From Desulfurellaceae bacterium (lineage in GTDB: Bacteria; Desulfobacterota; Binatia; Bin18): a stretch of DNA of 39,110 bases. A program made the translations under genes and the position numbers. Position 1 is the stretch's first letter. Every line of letters begins with the position of its first letter. Positions 8,305 to 15,371 of this stretch are shown in pieces. Where the stretch lies: assembly GCA_021296095.1 (NCBI GenBank), contig JAGWBB010000014.1, forward strand, positions 19,658 to 58,767. The letters are read 5' to 3'. The notes under the pieces are model-generated. The model ran no database searches. It was not told the DNA's origin and worked only from the letters and a program-made list of their open reading frames with translations.

Positions 8305-9102
8305 TTAGCCGAGAAACTGTTGGACGGTCTTGATAAACTCGCTCGATTGCTCAATCTCGGGCCGGTGGCCGCACTGTTCGAGCACGACCAGCTTGGCGCC
8401 CTCAATCGACTCGCTATACACCTCGCCGGCGCTCAGGGGGACTACCTCATCCTGGCCGCCCCAGATCAGCAGAGTCGGCAGGCCGCTCACGCCCTGCAGC
8501 AGATGCGGCAGGCTGGGGTTGAACAGATACGGCGACCAGGCCAGGCGGGCAACCTCAGTCCGGGCATCCTCCCAGGCCTCGAACTGCTCGGGCGTTGGTT
8601 CCCCGCCGTACAGGGTCGCAAACTCGGGCGTGCGGCCGGGGTTGAGGACGCTCTCGTCGAGGTATTTGCGTGAGGTCCGAATAAACAGATCCTTGATCTC
8701 GCCGCGCGGCGGCTGAATGCCGGTCGCCCCGACCAGGATCATGCGGCTGAACTGGCCGGCGTGGTTGGCCGCCATTTCGGCCGCAATCCAGCCGCCCAGC
8801 GAAAAGCCGATCACGTCAATCGGTACCAGCTCGCGCTCGCGTAGGACGCGCGAGTAAAAGGCGGCCAGGTCGCGGATGCTGCGCGTCCAGTCGAGCTTGG
8901 GCGACTTGCCAAAGCCGGGCTGCTGAGGGATCAGCAAACGCCGGCTGGCGGCCAGGGCAGAATGCCACTTGAACCAGCCGGGATGGCCCAACTCCTCGTG
9001 CAGGACGAGCAGCGGCCGGCCGCTCCCACCGCTGATCAGCGTCAATTCGGTGCCGGCCACCGCTAGCGTTTCTTCGGCCCACTCCTGTGCCTGGTCTGCC
9101 AT
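8305..9102 (-). CDS. Alpha/beta hydrolase (LLM-operon partner)
   Basis: A 265-residue alpha/beta-hydrolase with a complete triad: Ser101 in GFSLGGW, Asp218 in GGQDEVVP and His246 in CGHRPEIE. The usual HG oxyanion motif after strand 3 is LHEELGHPGW, so the hole is modified. The start follows AAAGGAG with 8-base spacing. First gene of the minus-strand operon hydrolase > LLM > DUF1329. A lactone or ester made by the monooxygenase is the obvious candidate substrate, but that is inference from context. The triad positions are nearly the same as in the hydrolase at 11577-12413, which also partners LLM genes. Confidence 0.85.
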   Translation of the reverse strand: MADQAQEWAEETLAVAGTELTLISGGSGRPLLVLHEELGHPGWFKWHSALAASRRLLIPQQPGFGKSPKLDWTRSIRDLAAFYSRVLRERELVPIDVIGFSLGGWIAAEMAANHAGQFSRMILVGATGIQPPRGEIKDLFIRTSRKYLDESVLNPGRTPEFATLYGGEPTPEQFEAWEDARTEVARLAWSPYLFNPSLPHLLQGVSGLPTLLIWGGQDEVVPLSAGEVYSESIEGAKLVVLEQCGHRPEIEQSSEFIKTVQQFLG

Positions 9103-9220
9103 ACACGGGTCTCCTTTCTGTCCCCCGGCCGGCGCAAAAACCGCTCCGGCCGCTCAGCGGCCCGACTCTCAGGGCTCGGGCTCACGTACCACTCTACTCC
9201 TGTACATCCTTCCTGCCTGC

Positions 9221-9373
9221 CTAGTCAAACAGAGTCTCCCCGGTGACAAACACATTCCAGATCGGTATCCCGACCAGCATCACGCCTGCGGCCGGATAAC
9301 ACACCATATTCCAGTCATCGGTCAGCTCGACGATCAGCCCGGTCAGAAACGAGGTACCGGGCAGGGTGGCGGC
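9221..9373 (-). pseudogene. C-terminal fragment of a membrane transporter
   Basis: The minus strand between about 9373 and TAG 9221-9223 reads LYAATLPGTSFLTGLIVEL, then a transmembrane-like PAAGVMLVGIPIWNVFVTG and a short tail ending in LFD. This looks like the last one to two helices of a permease (APC-superfamily-like, uncertain). No start, SD or upstream part of the protein remains. The fragment ends abruptly where plus-strand homology to another gene family begins, so it is a rearrangement relic. Confidence 0.4.
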
Positions 9374-9662
9374 GTATAGCCTGGAGCGAGGGGATACGCT
9401 GGATACCTGTGGGGACGCGGATAATGGGTTTGTGTTGTTAGTCAACTGGAACCTGTTGGGCGACGGTGAGCATACCGTGACCGCCTTGGTCGATGGGGTC
9501 GAACTGGGTCGGACGACGGTGCGGGTGACGACGCTGGGGCAGGAGTTTGTGGAGGGGGTAGCGGGAGAATGTGTGGCGGAGGACTTCCCGCACCTGGGGC
9601 AGACGGTCACCCTGGAGTGGCAGCAAACCAGTCAGAACTTCGTGATTACGGATGTACAGTAG
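9366..9662 (+). pseudogene. 5'-truncated ISGW-type secreted domain protein
   Basis: About 97 residues homologous to residues 60-165 of the full-length protein at 30595-31659. Shared landmarks are the ERGDT segment, CGD-x-DNGF, NW-x-LLGDGEHT, the TTLG/GTLG-x-EFV block, a DFP block and a C-terminal NFVI/HFEV strand. The signal peptide and the first strands (ISGW block) are absent: homology starts at about 9372, where the antisense transporter fragment ends. The ATG at 9366 has no convincing ribosome site. Its TAG stop (9660-9662) lies inside a palindromic repeat. Interpreted as a truncated paralogue. Confidence 0.6.
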
Positions 9663-9687
9663 GGGCGACGCATATGTCGCCCCTACT
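9658..9687. repeat. Palindromic repeat, short variant (12-bp perfect arms)
   Basis: AGTAGGGGCGAC (9658-9669) and GTCGCCCCTACT (9676-9687) form a perfect 12-bp stem with the loop GCATAT. It shares the GTAGGGGC core with the longer repeats in this window and with the copy at 32263-32290. The stop codon of the preceding truncated gene lies in the left arm. Confidence 0.85.
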
Positions 9688-9779
9688 TGTTGTTCTGAAA
9701 CAGCGACCTGGCCCGCCACAGCAGGAGGCTGGTAGCCCCACCGATCCACCGAGAGACGAAACCTGTCAGTTTCCCAGGT

Positions 9780-10541
9780 TTACGCCGCGACCGCCCCGCC
9801 GTCGACCGCCATGGCGTGGCCGGTCACAAACGACGCCGCGTCCGAACACAGCCAGACCACGGACTCGGCAATCTCTTCGGGCTGACCGGAGCGGCCGATC
9901 GGCTCGGCGGCGATCATCTTCTCCAGGACATCCGGACGGCGACCGCTGACCCGTTCGACCATGGCGGTCTGGATCACCCCCGGACACACGGCGTTAACCC
10001 GAATTCCCGACTTGGCGTACTCCAGGGCGGCCGTCTTGGTCAGTCCGATCACCCCGTGTTTGCTGGCCACATAGGCCGCCATGCGCTTGACCCCGATCAG
10101 GCCGGCACCCGAGGCGGTGTTGACGATGGCCCCACTGCCCTGCTGCACCATGTGCGGGATTTCATACTTCATGCACAGCCACACGCCCTTCAGGTTGATA
10201 CGAATAACCGGCTCCCAGTCCTGTTCGGTCTGCTCGGCCGTCCGGCTCAGCACGCCCTCGACGCCCGCGTTATTATGGGCGCAGTCCAGCCGTCCGTAGG
10301 TGTCTAGCGCGGTCTGAACCATGGCTTCGACCGAGGCCGCCTGTGCGACATCGGTTTCGACGAAGACGGCCTCCCCGCCAGCCGCCTTGACCAACTGCAC
10401 GGTCTCTTGTCCGCCGACCACGTTCAGGTCGGCCACCACCACTTTGGCGCCCTCACGGGCAAAGGCCAGTGCGGTTGCCCGACCGATCCCCGAGCTTGCT
10501 CCGGTGACCAGGGCAACTTTGTTCTGCATCAGTTCTGCCAT
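9780..10541 (-). CDS. Short-chain dehydrogenase/reductase (classical SDR)
   Basis: 253 residues, typical for a classical SDR. The cofactor motif TGASSGIG (about 14-21) and the acidic VVVADLNV strand end favour NAD(H). NNAG is at about 90-93, the catalytic Ser lies in IVNTASGAG, and the Tyr-Lys pair is in YVASKHG. The C-terminal [22 protein letters not shown] block and DGG end are typical. It interconverts an alcohol and a ketone; the substrate is unknown. The start follows CAGGAGA with 8-base spacing. It stands alone, divergent from the small gene at 10708. Confidence 0.88.
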   Translation of the reverse strand: MAELMQNKVALVTGASSGIGRATALAFAREGAKVVVADLNVVGGQETVQLVKAAGGEAVFVETDVAQAASVEAMVQTALDTYGRLDCAHNNAGVEGVLSRTAEQTEQDWEPVIRINLKGVWLCMKYEIPHMVQQGSGAIVNTASGAGLIGVKRMAAYVASKHGVIGLTKTAALEYAKSGIRVNAVCPGVIQTAMVERVSGRRPDVLEKMIAAEPIGRSGQPEEIAESVVWLCSDAASFVTGHAMAVDGGAVAA

Positions 10542-10707
10542 ACACGCGTCTCCTGTGTTCAGGGTATTGGCCCCTCTTCTTACACCCTGCCCTGTGCCAT
10601 CCGCAAGCCGAGACGCCCGGCCCGGCTTGCGCGTTTCCGGTCAGCGGGTGTAATGAGGAAACCGGCCCCGGCTCCTGCCCCATTCAACCCAAAAGGAGGA
10701 AACACCC

Positions 10708-11001
10708 ATGCCGCTATACCTCGACGAAATCTACTTAAACGCCAGCAGCTCGGACAACACCCAAAAAGGAGTCGCCCTCATTCAGCAGGTGCTCAAGAAT
10801 GGCTTTCCGCCCGGGGTGACCCTCAAGGCCGGTCCATGGGCATCGAACGAAGAGGCCAAGATCGTGCTCATCCTCGACATCCAGGACCATTCGCTGACCT
10901 TTGACGGCTTTGCCAAGGCGGTCGGTTCAGGCACGATTGCCAGGCGGCGGCTCACACCGCTGGTCGAGTGGAGCGCGCTCGAGAAAGCCATGGAGTCATA
11001 G
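10708..11001 (+). CDS. Small conserved-looking protein of unknown function
   Basis: 97 residues, soluble, starting MPLYLDEIYLNASSS after a strong AAAAGGAGGAAA site. The alternation of helix (KGVALIQQVLKNGF) and strand (AKIVLILDIQDHSL, RRLTPLVEW) suggests a compact alpha/beta fold such as a dimeric ferredoxin-like barrel, similar in outline to DUF3303-type proteins, but I do not recognise the family. No signal peptide or membrane segment. It is divergent from the SDR gene, with no obvious operon partner. High-GC codon use matches the metabolic genes, so it is probably a resident functional gene. Confidence 0.65.
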   Translation: MPLYLDEIYLNASSSDNTQKGVALIQQVLKNGFPPGVTLKAGPWASNEEAKIVLILDIQDHSLTFDGFAKAVGSGTIARRRLTPLVEWSALEKAMES

Positions 11002-11123
11002 CGGCGTCCCGCCTGCGGAGCCGCCCGCCTGAGCCGTAGGGAGCCGGAGCCGGCCACCCTGAGGTAGATGAGGGGTTTAGCCGGAACGCAGGACAGGGGT
11101 AACCATCACGAGAGAGGTGAGCG

Positions 11124-11432
11124 ATGACGATGAATCCAACTGATCTCAGCCCCAGAGAACGGCGAGCGCTTTCAGACCTCGCCGCCAAGAGTCAGGACGA
11201 AGCCTTGCGCGCAGCCGTCACTGCCTACCTTGAGCGCTCGGCTAAGAAATCAGAGACTAACGGCGCGGCTGAGTCAAAACAGGAACACGCTTTTCTTGAA
11301 GCGGCAGGGGGCTGGGACGACATGGACGTGGATGCGTGGCTGGAAGAAATCTACACCCAGCGGCAACCGCCAAGATATTTGGCAAAGAACGTCATCGCTT
11401 ACGTCGGGCGGGCAGCCCGATTGCTGATATAG
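11124..11432 (+). CDS. VapB-like antitoxin with replaced C-terminus (deletion fusion)
   Basis: The first 80 or so residues (SPRERRALSDLAAKSQDEAL, then an acidic, Trp-rich GWDDMDVDAWLEEIYTQR) have the composition of the antitoxin partner of PIN-domain toxins. SD is AGAGGTGAG before ATG 11124. After about residue 81 (near 11367) the frame runs out of phase into DNA that encodes VapC in the next frame, adding about 20 unrelated residues before TAG. So the antitoxin tail and the N-terminal half of the toxin have been deleted together. It may still make an antitoxin-like protein, but its cognate toxin is gone. Confidence 0.55.
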   Translation: MTMNPTDLSPRERRALSDLAAKSQDEALRAAVTAYLERSAKKSETNGAAESKQEHAFLEAAGGWDDMDVDAWLEEIYTQRQPPRYLAKNVIAYVGRAARLLI

Positions 11433-11545
11433 ACTTGCTGATAGGAGTCACGGCGGTCCAGCACGACCTCATTCTGTTGACCAATAATCGCCGCCACTTT
11501 GAGCGGATCACAGGCATCCGAATTGAGTCACTTCCGGTAGCGTAG
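11369..11545 (+). pseudogene. VapC PIN-domain toxin remnant (C-terminal ~58 residues)
   Basis: The frame ending at TAG 11543-11545 reads AKIFGKERHRLRRAGSPIAD, IDLLIGVTAVQHDLILLTNN and RRHFERITGIRIESLP. This is the C-terminal part of a VapC ribonuclease, including the later acidic active-site region (IADIDLLI) and the TNN-RHF signature. The first half, with the initial catalytic Asp and the other early acidic residue, is missing. Homology starts exactly where the antitoxin reading frame loses its family character, so a single internal deletion joined vapB to vapC. Not a functional toxin. Confidence 0.75.
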
Positions 11546-11576
11546 AGAGGCCATGGAAGAGAAGTCGGCTCTTCGG

Positions 11577-12413
11577 CTAAGACAGCTGTGCGTCTGCCTG
11601 CCCCGCTTCGGCCTGACCGACCAAAAACTCGTGCACCAGCTGCTGAAAGGTCTCGCGCTTGTCGCGCATCGGGCTGTGGCTGGCCTCGGCAATGCACGCC
11701 AGCCTGGCCCCGGGAATCGTGGCGGCCAGCATCTCACCCTGCTGCCAGGGCACCAGGCCGTCCTTCTGGCCCCAGACAATCAGGGTCGGCGCACGAATGC
11801 TTTGTAAGCTGAGGTCCGAATCGACGCCCCGGCCCTTGGTCAACTGAACTACCAGCCGCCTGCCCTTCCACTGGCGATTGAATTCCGGTCCGCTGCGCAC
11901 GTCCTCGAGGTGGCCGCCGAAGTCGGCCGCAATCAACACCGTCCCGGTCCTGGCAAACGCGGCGGCCAGAAAGGCGTCCTCGTCAATCCGAGCCAGGTCG
12001 GCGCCGGGATGCGCCGGACAGTCCAGGCCGAGCGGATCGACCAGCACCAGACGCGCGACCCGTTCGGGCTGCGCAAGCGCCAGCCGCAGGGCGATCCAGC
12101 CGCCAATCGAATGACCGACCAGATCGACGCTGTGGAGTTCCAGGCTGTCCAGAAAACCGAGCATGATCCGGGCGTAGTCCTGGACCGAGCCGACATTGGG
12201 CGGAATCTTGCCCGTCTGCCAGCCCGGCAGCTGGGGCGCGTACACCTCGTTGGTCACGCCCATGCCCAGGTGATGGGTCTCCCAGCGTCCCCAGCCGCCG
12301 ATGCCGTGGAGGTAGAGCAACGGTCGGCCCCGCCCGCCCTTGAGGTATTGGACGCTCAGCTCGCCGACCTTGACGCTGGTTCGAGAAAACTGCGATCCGT
12401 ATCCGGCTCCCAT
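11577..12413 (-). CDS. Alpha/beta hydrolase (partner of the LLM pair)
   Basis: 278 residues with the full fold. The oxyanion motif is YLHGIGGW, Ser102 lies in GHSIGGW, Asp218 in GQKDGLVP and His246 in ASHSPMRDKRE. The start follows AGGAGG with 7-base spacing. It is the third gene of the minus-strand operon LLM (15214) > LLM (14141) > hydrolase, 39 bases after the second LLM. Serine, Asp and His positions nearly match those of the hydrolase at 8305-9102, suggesting related roles in two parallel modules. Likely hydrolyses an ester or lactone from the monooxygenase step (inference). Confidence 0.87.
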   Translation of the reverse strand: MGAGYGSQFSRTSVKVGELSVQYLKGGRGRPLLYLHGIGGWGRWETHHLGMGVTNEVYAPQLPGWQTGKIPPNVGSVQDYARIMLGFLDSLELHSVDLVGHSIGGWIALRLALAQPERVARLVLVDPLGLDCPAHPGADLARIDEDAFLAAAFARTGTVLIAADFGGHLEDVRSGPEFNRQWKGRRLVVQLTKGRGVDSDLSLQSIRAPTLIVWGQKDGLVPWQQGEMLAATIPGARLACIAEASHSPMRDKRETFQQLVHEFLVGQAEAGQADAQLS

Positions 12414-12452
12414 GACACGCCTCCTCGCTTGTCCGCTCGATAGACGGCCGCC

Positions 12453-14141
12453 TCAGGCGGTGATCGTCAGCCAGTGCTTGAAGCACTCAATCTCAAAAAA
12501 GGATTCGTCGGCCTCCGGGTCAGGCTGGGGAACGTCGGCCGGTAGACGCACGCTGAGCCGGATGCTGTACCGGTCGCCGGCCACCACCCGCTGCTGGGCG
12601 GCCAGCGCGGCGTTCGGTTCGTGCTGGTCCGGGATGCGGCTGAACTGGCCGTATCTGCCCGCAAAAACGGTCCGGCGATTCTGGCCGTCCCGGTCATAGG
12701 TCTCCAACACCACCTGGGCATCGTCGGAGATTGGCTCGCCGTCGCCGGTCACCAGGTGCAGGCGTATGGCGCTGCCCCGATAGCTGGCGGTCGGACCGAC
12801 GAAAATAATCTCGTACGGAAAGCCATCCGGCTCGCGCTCGGGAACCCGTATTTCCCAGCCGCAGGTCACAGCTCCGTTGTCCCGCTCGACAAACTCGCCC
12901 GCAGTCTCCGGTGCTTCCCGGACCAGGCTGTAGTTGAAGTCGCCATACAGCGGCAGCGGCCCGGCCGGTTGTTCCTGTTGCAGCTCGTAAGTCGCAGCCT
13001 GGGGCTCGACCTGGGGCTCTGGATCGCAGTTCACCTGACGCAGCGCCGGCATGACCTGCTCGGCAAACAGCCGCTTGGACTTCATGACCAGCTCGTGGGC
13101 CAGATTGCCGACATGGAACATGCCCATGAAATGCCCGTAGCCGGCAATGTGCATGTCCTTCTCCAGCCAGCGGGTGACATACTCGGGGTCGCCGCACACG
13201 ATAAAGCCGTTGTCCCGCATGGTCTCAAACGAGGTGTGCGGCCCAGGAAAATCCTGCTCGATCTTGCGCCGATGCTGGTAGGAACGGTCGGTGGTCAAAC
13301 CCGGCACCGGGGCCGGATTATTGACCGGCCGGGTGATGGTGCGGAAAAAATAATACACCGCCTCGCGGACCTCTTCGATGGCCTGTTCGTTGGTCTCGGC
13401 CACGTGGATCAGCCGCGCACCGACAAAATTGTCGAAGCCGGGCTGCCAGTTGAAGCGCTCACGGGCGACCTTGCGGTACAGGTCAAAGGCGTCCTTGAAG
13501 GCTGCGGGCGGAAAAAAGACCTGGGCGCCCGAGATGCGTCGCTCGGCAGCAAACTCGGCCGACTCCAGGGAGCCGGTCGGCATCCAGAACGGCAGGGGAC
13601 GCTGGATCGGCTTGGGCCAGATCGACACCCCGGTCAGGTCCCAGAACTTGCCCTTGTAGTCGAAGATTTCCTCGTTCAGACATTTATGGATGATGTCGTA
13701 GGACTCCATCAACCGCTGGCGGCCGGTGAACGGGTCCACATTGTAGGAGACGTACTCCTGGGGCACCCCGCGCACAATACCGCCGATAAACCGGCCGCCC
13801 GACAGACAGTCGAGCATGGCAAACTCCTCGGCAGTGCGGATCGGGTGGCGGAGCGGAATGACGTTGCCGATCACCCCGACCTTCATCGTATTGGTCCGCA
13901 TGATGATGGCTGCGGCCATCAGGTTGCAGGCCGGCTGGATATTGATGGCGGTGAAGTGGTGCTCGTTGACAAACGCGCCGTCAAAGCCCAGGTCCTCGCA
14001 GATCGCCCACTCATCGAGATGCTCGTGGTAGGTCTTGGTGACCGCCTGGGGCTCGCAGAAGCGGTTGGTAAAGCGCACCTCCGGTCCGATTTCGGCCGGC
14101 AGGTCGGGATAGGTCAGCTCATCGAAGGTATAGAACTTCAT
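12453..14141 (-). CDS. LLM-class monooxygenase with an extra C-terminal beta-rich domain
   Basis: 562 residues, about 160-200 longer than ordinary LLM enzymes. Residues 1 to about 390 are a complete FMN-type luciferase-like barrel: FDGAFVNEHHFTAINIQP, VGVIGNVIPLRHPIRTAEEF, GRFIGGIVRGVPQEY, PIQRPLPFWMPTGSLESAEF, and the late LAHELVMKSKRLFAEQVMP. After a Pro/Glu/Gln linker (about 395-415) comes a domain of about 145 residues rich in strands, such as GWEIRVPEREPDGFPYEIIF and YSIRLSVRLP, that looks like a beta sandwich; I do not recognise it. SD GAGGAGG. Its ATG overlaps the TGA of the upstream LLM gene by four bases (14138-14141), so the two are translationally coupled. Confidence 0.87.
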   Translation of the reverse strand: MKFYTFDELTYPDLPAEIGPEVRFTNRFCEPQAVTKTYHEHLDEWAICEDLGFDGAFVNEHHFTAINIQPACNLMAAAIIMRTNTMKVGVIGNVIPLRHPIRTAEEFAMLDCLSGGRFIGGIVRGVPQEYVSYNVDPFTGRQRLMESYDIIHKCLNEEIFDYKGKFWDLTGVSIWPKPIQRPLPFWMPTGSLESAEFAAERRISGAQVFFPPAAFKDAFDLYRKVARERFNWQPGFDNFVGARLIHVAETNEQAIEEVREAVYYFFRTITRPVNNPAPVPGLTTDRSYQHRRKIEQDFPGPHTSFETMRDNGFIVCGDPEYVTRWLEKDMHIAGYGHFMGMFHVGNLAHELVMKSKRLFAEQVMPALRQVNCDPEPQVEPQAATYELQQEQPAGPLPLYGDFNYSLVREAPETAGEFVERDNGAVTCGWEIRVPEREPDGFPYEIIFVGPTASYRGSAIRLHLVTGDGEPISDDAQVVLETYDRDGQNRRTVFAGRYGQFSRIPDQHEPNAALAAQQRVVAGDRYSIRLSVRLPADVPQPDPEADESFFEIECFKHWLTITA

Positions 14142-15214
14142 GCACGCCCCTCCTCTTGGCCGTTACGAAACGCGGGCATCACATACTTGGCAAAGCGCTC
14201 CAGCGAGGCGACGACATGCTCGGGCTGCATGCCGCCCTGGGCCACTTCGAGCAGCAGATAGGTGGTGCCGTAGAACTCCTGAGCCCAGCGGATGCGCTCT
14301 ATCAGGTTGTCAGGGTCGCCGATCAGAATCAGGTTGCGGCTGTCCAGGTCGTCGTAGCTCACTCCGGCAAAGCCTTCGAGCATGACCTTATGCCGGTCAA
14401 AGCTGGGCGAGGTGTGCGGCCGTCGCGTGGCCAGGCTGCCAAAGAAATGGTAGTAGTCGAAGACGTGCTGACCACCGTGGCGGTGGGCCTCCTGGTTCGT
14501 TTCCCCGCAGTACATCTGGTACACCCCGGCCACCTCGCGCTGGGCCGGATCGTAGCCGTTGTCGGTCAGCGCCCAGTGGTAGGCGGCGATACCCTGCCGG
14601 ACCGCCTCACGGTCGGGAATGAAAAAGGCCGTGGCCAGGTGAAAGCCGCGGCTGCCGGCCCACTCGTAGCTCTCGGGCGTGACCGCTCCGGCGGCATAAA
14701 TCGGCGGGTGGGGCTGCTGGCGCGGCTTGGGAAAAAAGCTGTAGTCCTGGAGGGTGTAGAACTCGCCCTGATACGAGAACGGCGCGTCGGCCAGCCAGGC
14801 TTTGACCAGCAGGTCGGTCCCCTCCCGGTAACGCCGGACGTTTTCGTCCTCGTCAACGCCAAACACCTCGTAGGCATACTTGATGAACCCGCGCCCGATC
14901 CCGTACTCCAGCCGCCCCTGGCTCAGCACGTCGAGCATGGCGTACTCCTCGGCCAGCCGGATCGGGTGGTGCAGGGGCACCAGGGAGACACCGGTGCCGA
15001 GACGAATCCGTTTGGTGCGCGCCGCCGCAGCCATGGCCATCAGCGGCGGCGACCCGAACGAGTAACCGGAGTAGTGGTGCTCGCCAAACCACACCGCATC
15101 GTAGCCCAGCTCTTCCTCCAGCTGGATCTGGTCCAGGATGTGTTCGTAGTACTGCGAGGGGCTGCCGTGGATCTCGGGGTGGTACTCAACATTGTACAGG
15201 ATGCCGAACTTCAT
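14138..15214 (-). CDS. LLM-class flavin-dependent monooxygenase
   Basis: 358 residues with start ATG 15214 (MKFGILYNVEYHPEIHG). A longer frame upstream reads through a palindromic repeat and is rejected. Motifs are YDAVWFGEHHYSGYSFGSPP (Glu-His-His), IRLGTGVSLVPLHHPIRLAE, GRLEYGIGRGFIKYAYEVFG and PHPPIYAAGAVTPESYEWAG. It is a luciferase-like TIM barrel of normal length. SD is weak (AAGGGCAGG). It is first in the operon LLM > LLM > hydrolase and shares ATGA with the next gene. Two adjacent, coupled but dissimilar LLM subunits recall the alpha/beta arrangement of luciferase, but here both carry the EHH motif, so two separate enzymes are equally possible. Confidence 0.87.
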   Translation of the reverse strand: MKFGILYNVEYHPEIHGSPSQYYEHILDQIQLEEELGYDAVWFGEHHYSGYSFGSPPLMAMAAAARTKRIRLGTGVSLVPLHHPIRLAEEYAMLDVLSQGRLEYGIGRGFIKYAYEVFGVDEDENVRRYREGTDLLVKAWLADAPFSYQGEFYTLQDYSFFPKPRQQPHPPIYAAGAVTPESYEWAGSRGFHLATAFFIPDREAVRQGIAAYHWALTDNGYDPAQREVAGVYQMYCGETNQEAHRHGGQHVFDYYHFFGSLATRRPHTSPSFDRHKVMLEGFAGVSYDDLDSRNLILIGDPDNLIERIRWAQEFYGTTYLLLEVAQGGMQPEHVVASLERFAKYVMPAFRNGQEEGRA

Positions 15215-15262
15215 GCCTGCCCTTATACACATCCCGGTTCGGATCGTGCAATGATACGAGGC

Positions 15263-15330
15263 TGCATGCTGAACGCTGAACGGCAGTCGTAGGGCCAGCC
15301 CCGCATGGCTGCCCGAAGACTGAATGGCGG
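15263..15330 (+). repeat. Palindromic intergenic repeat, copy A
   Basis: The left end TGCTGAACGCTGAACGGC (15268-15285) is followed by the degenerate core AGTCGTAGGGCC, AGCCCC, then GGCTGCCCGAA and TGAATGGCGG. It lies in the divergent region between the LLM gene and the amidase, oriented with the amidase. The core palindrome is the least preserved of the long copies. Confidence 0.75.
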
Positions 15331-15371
15331 ATAAAGAGACGCGCCAACGACAGAAAAAGGAGGAGTGTGAC

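Noticed and set aside
5551-8308. Large plus-strand frames opposite DUF1329, LLM and hydrolase genes
   Set aside because: No start signals or recognisable protein; the minus strand has complete families with SD sites.
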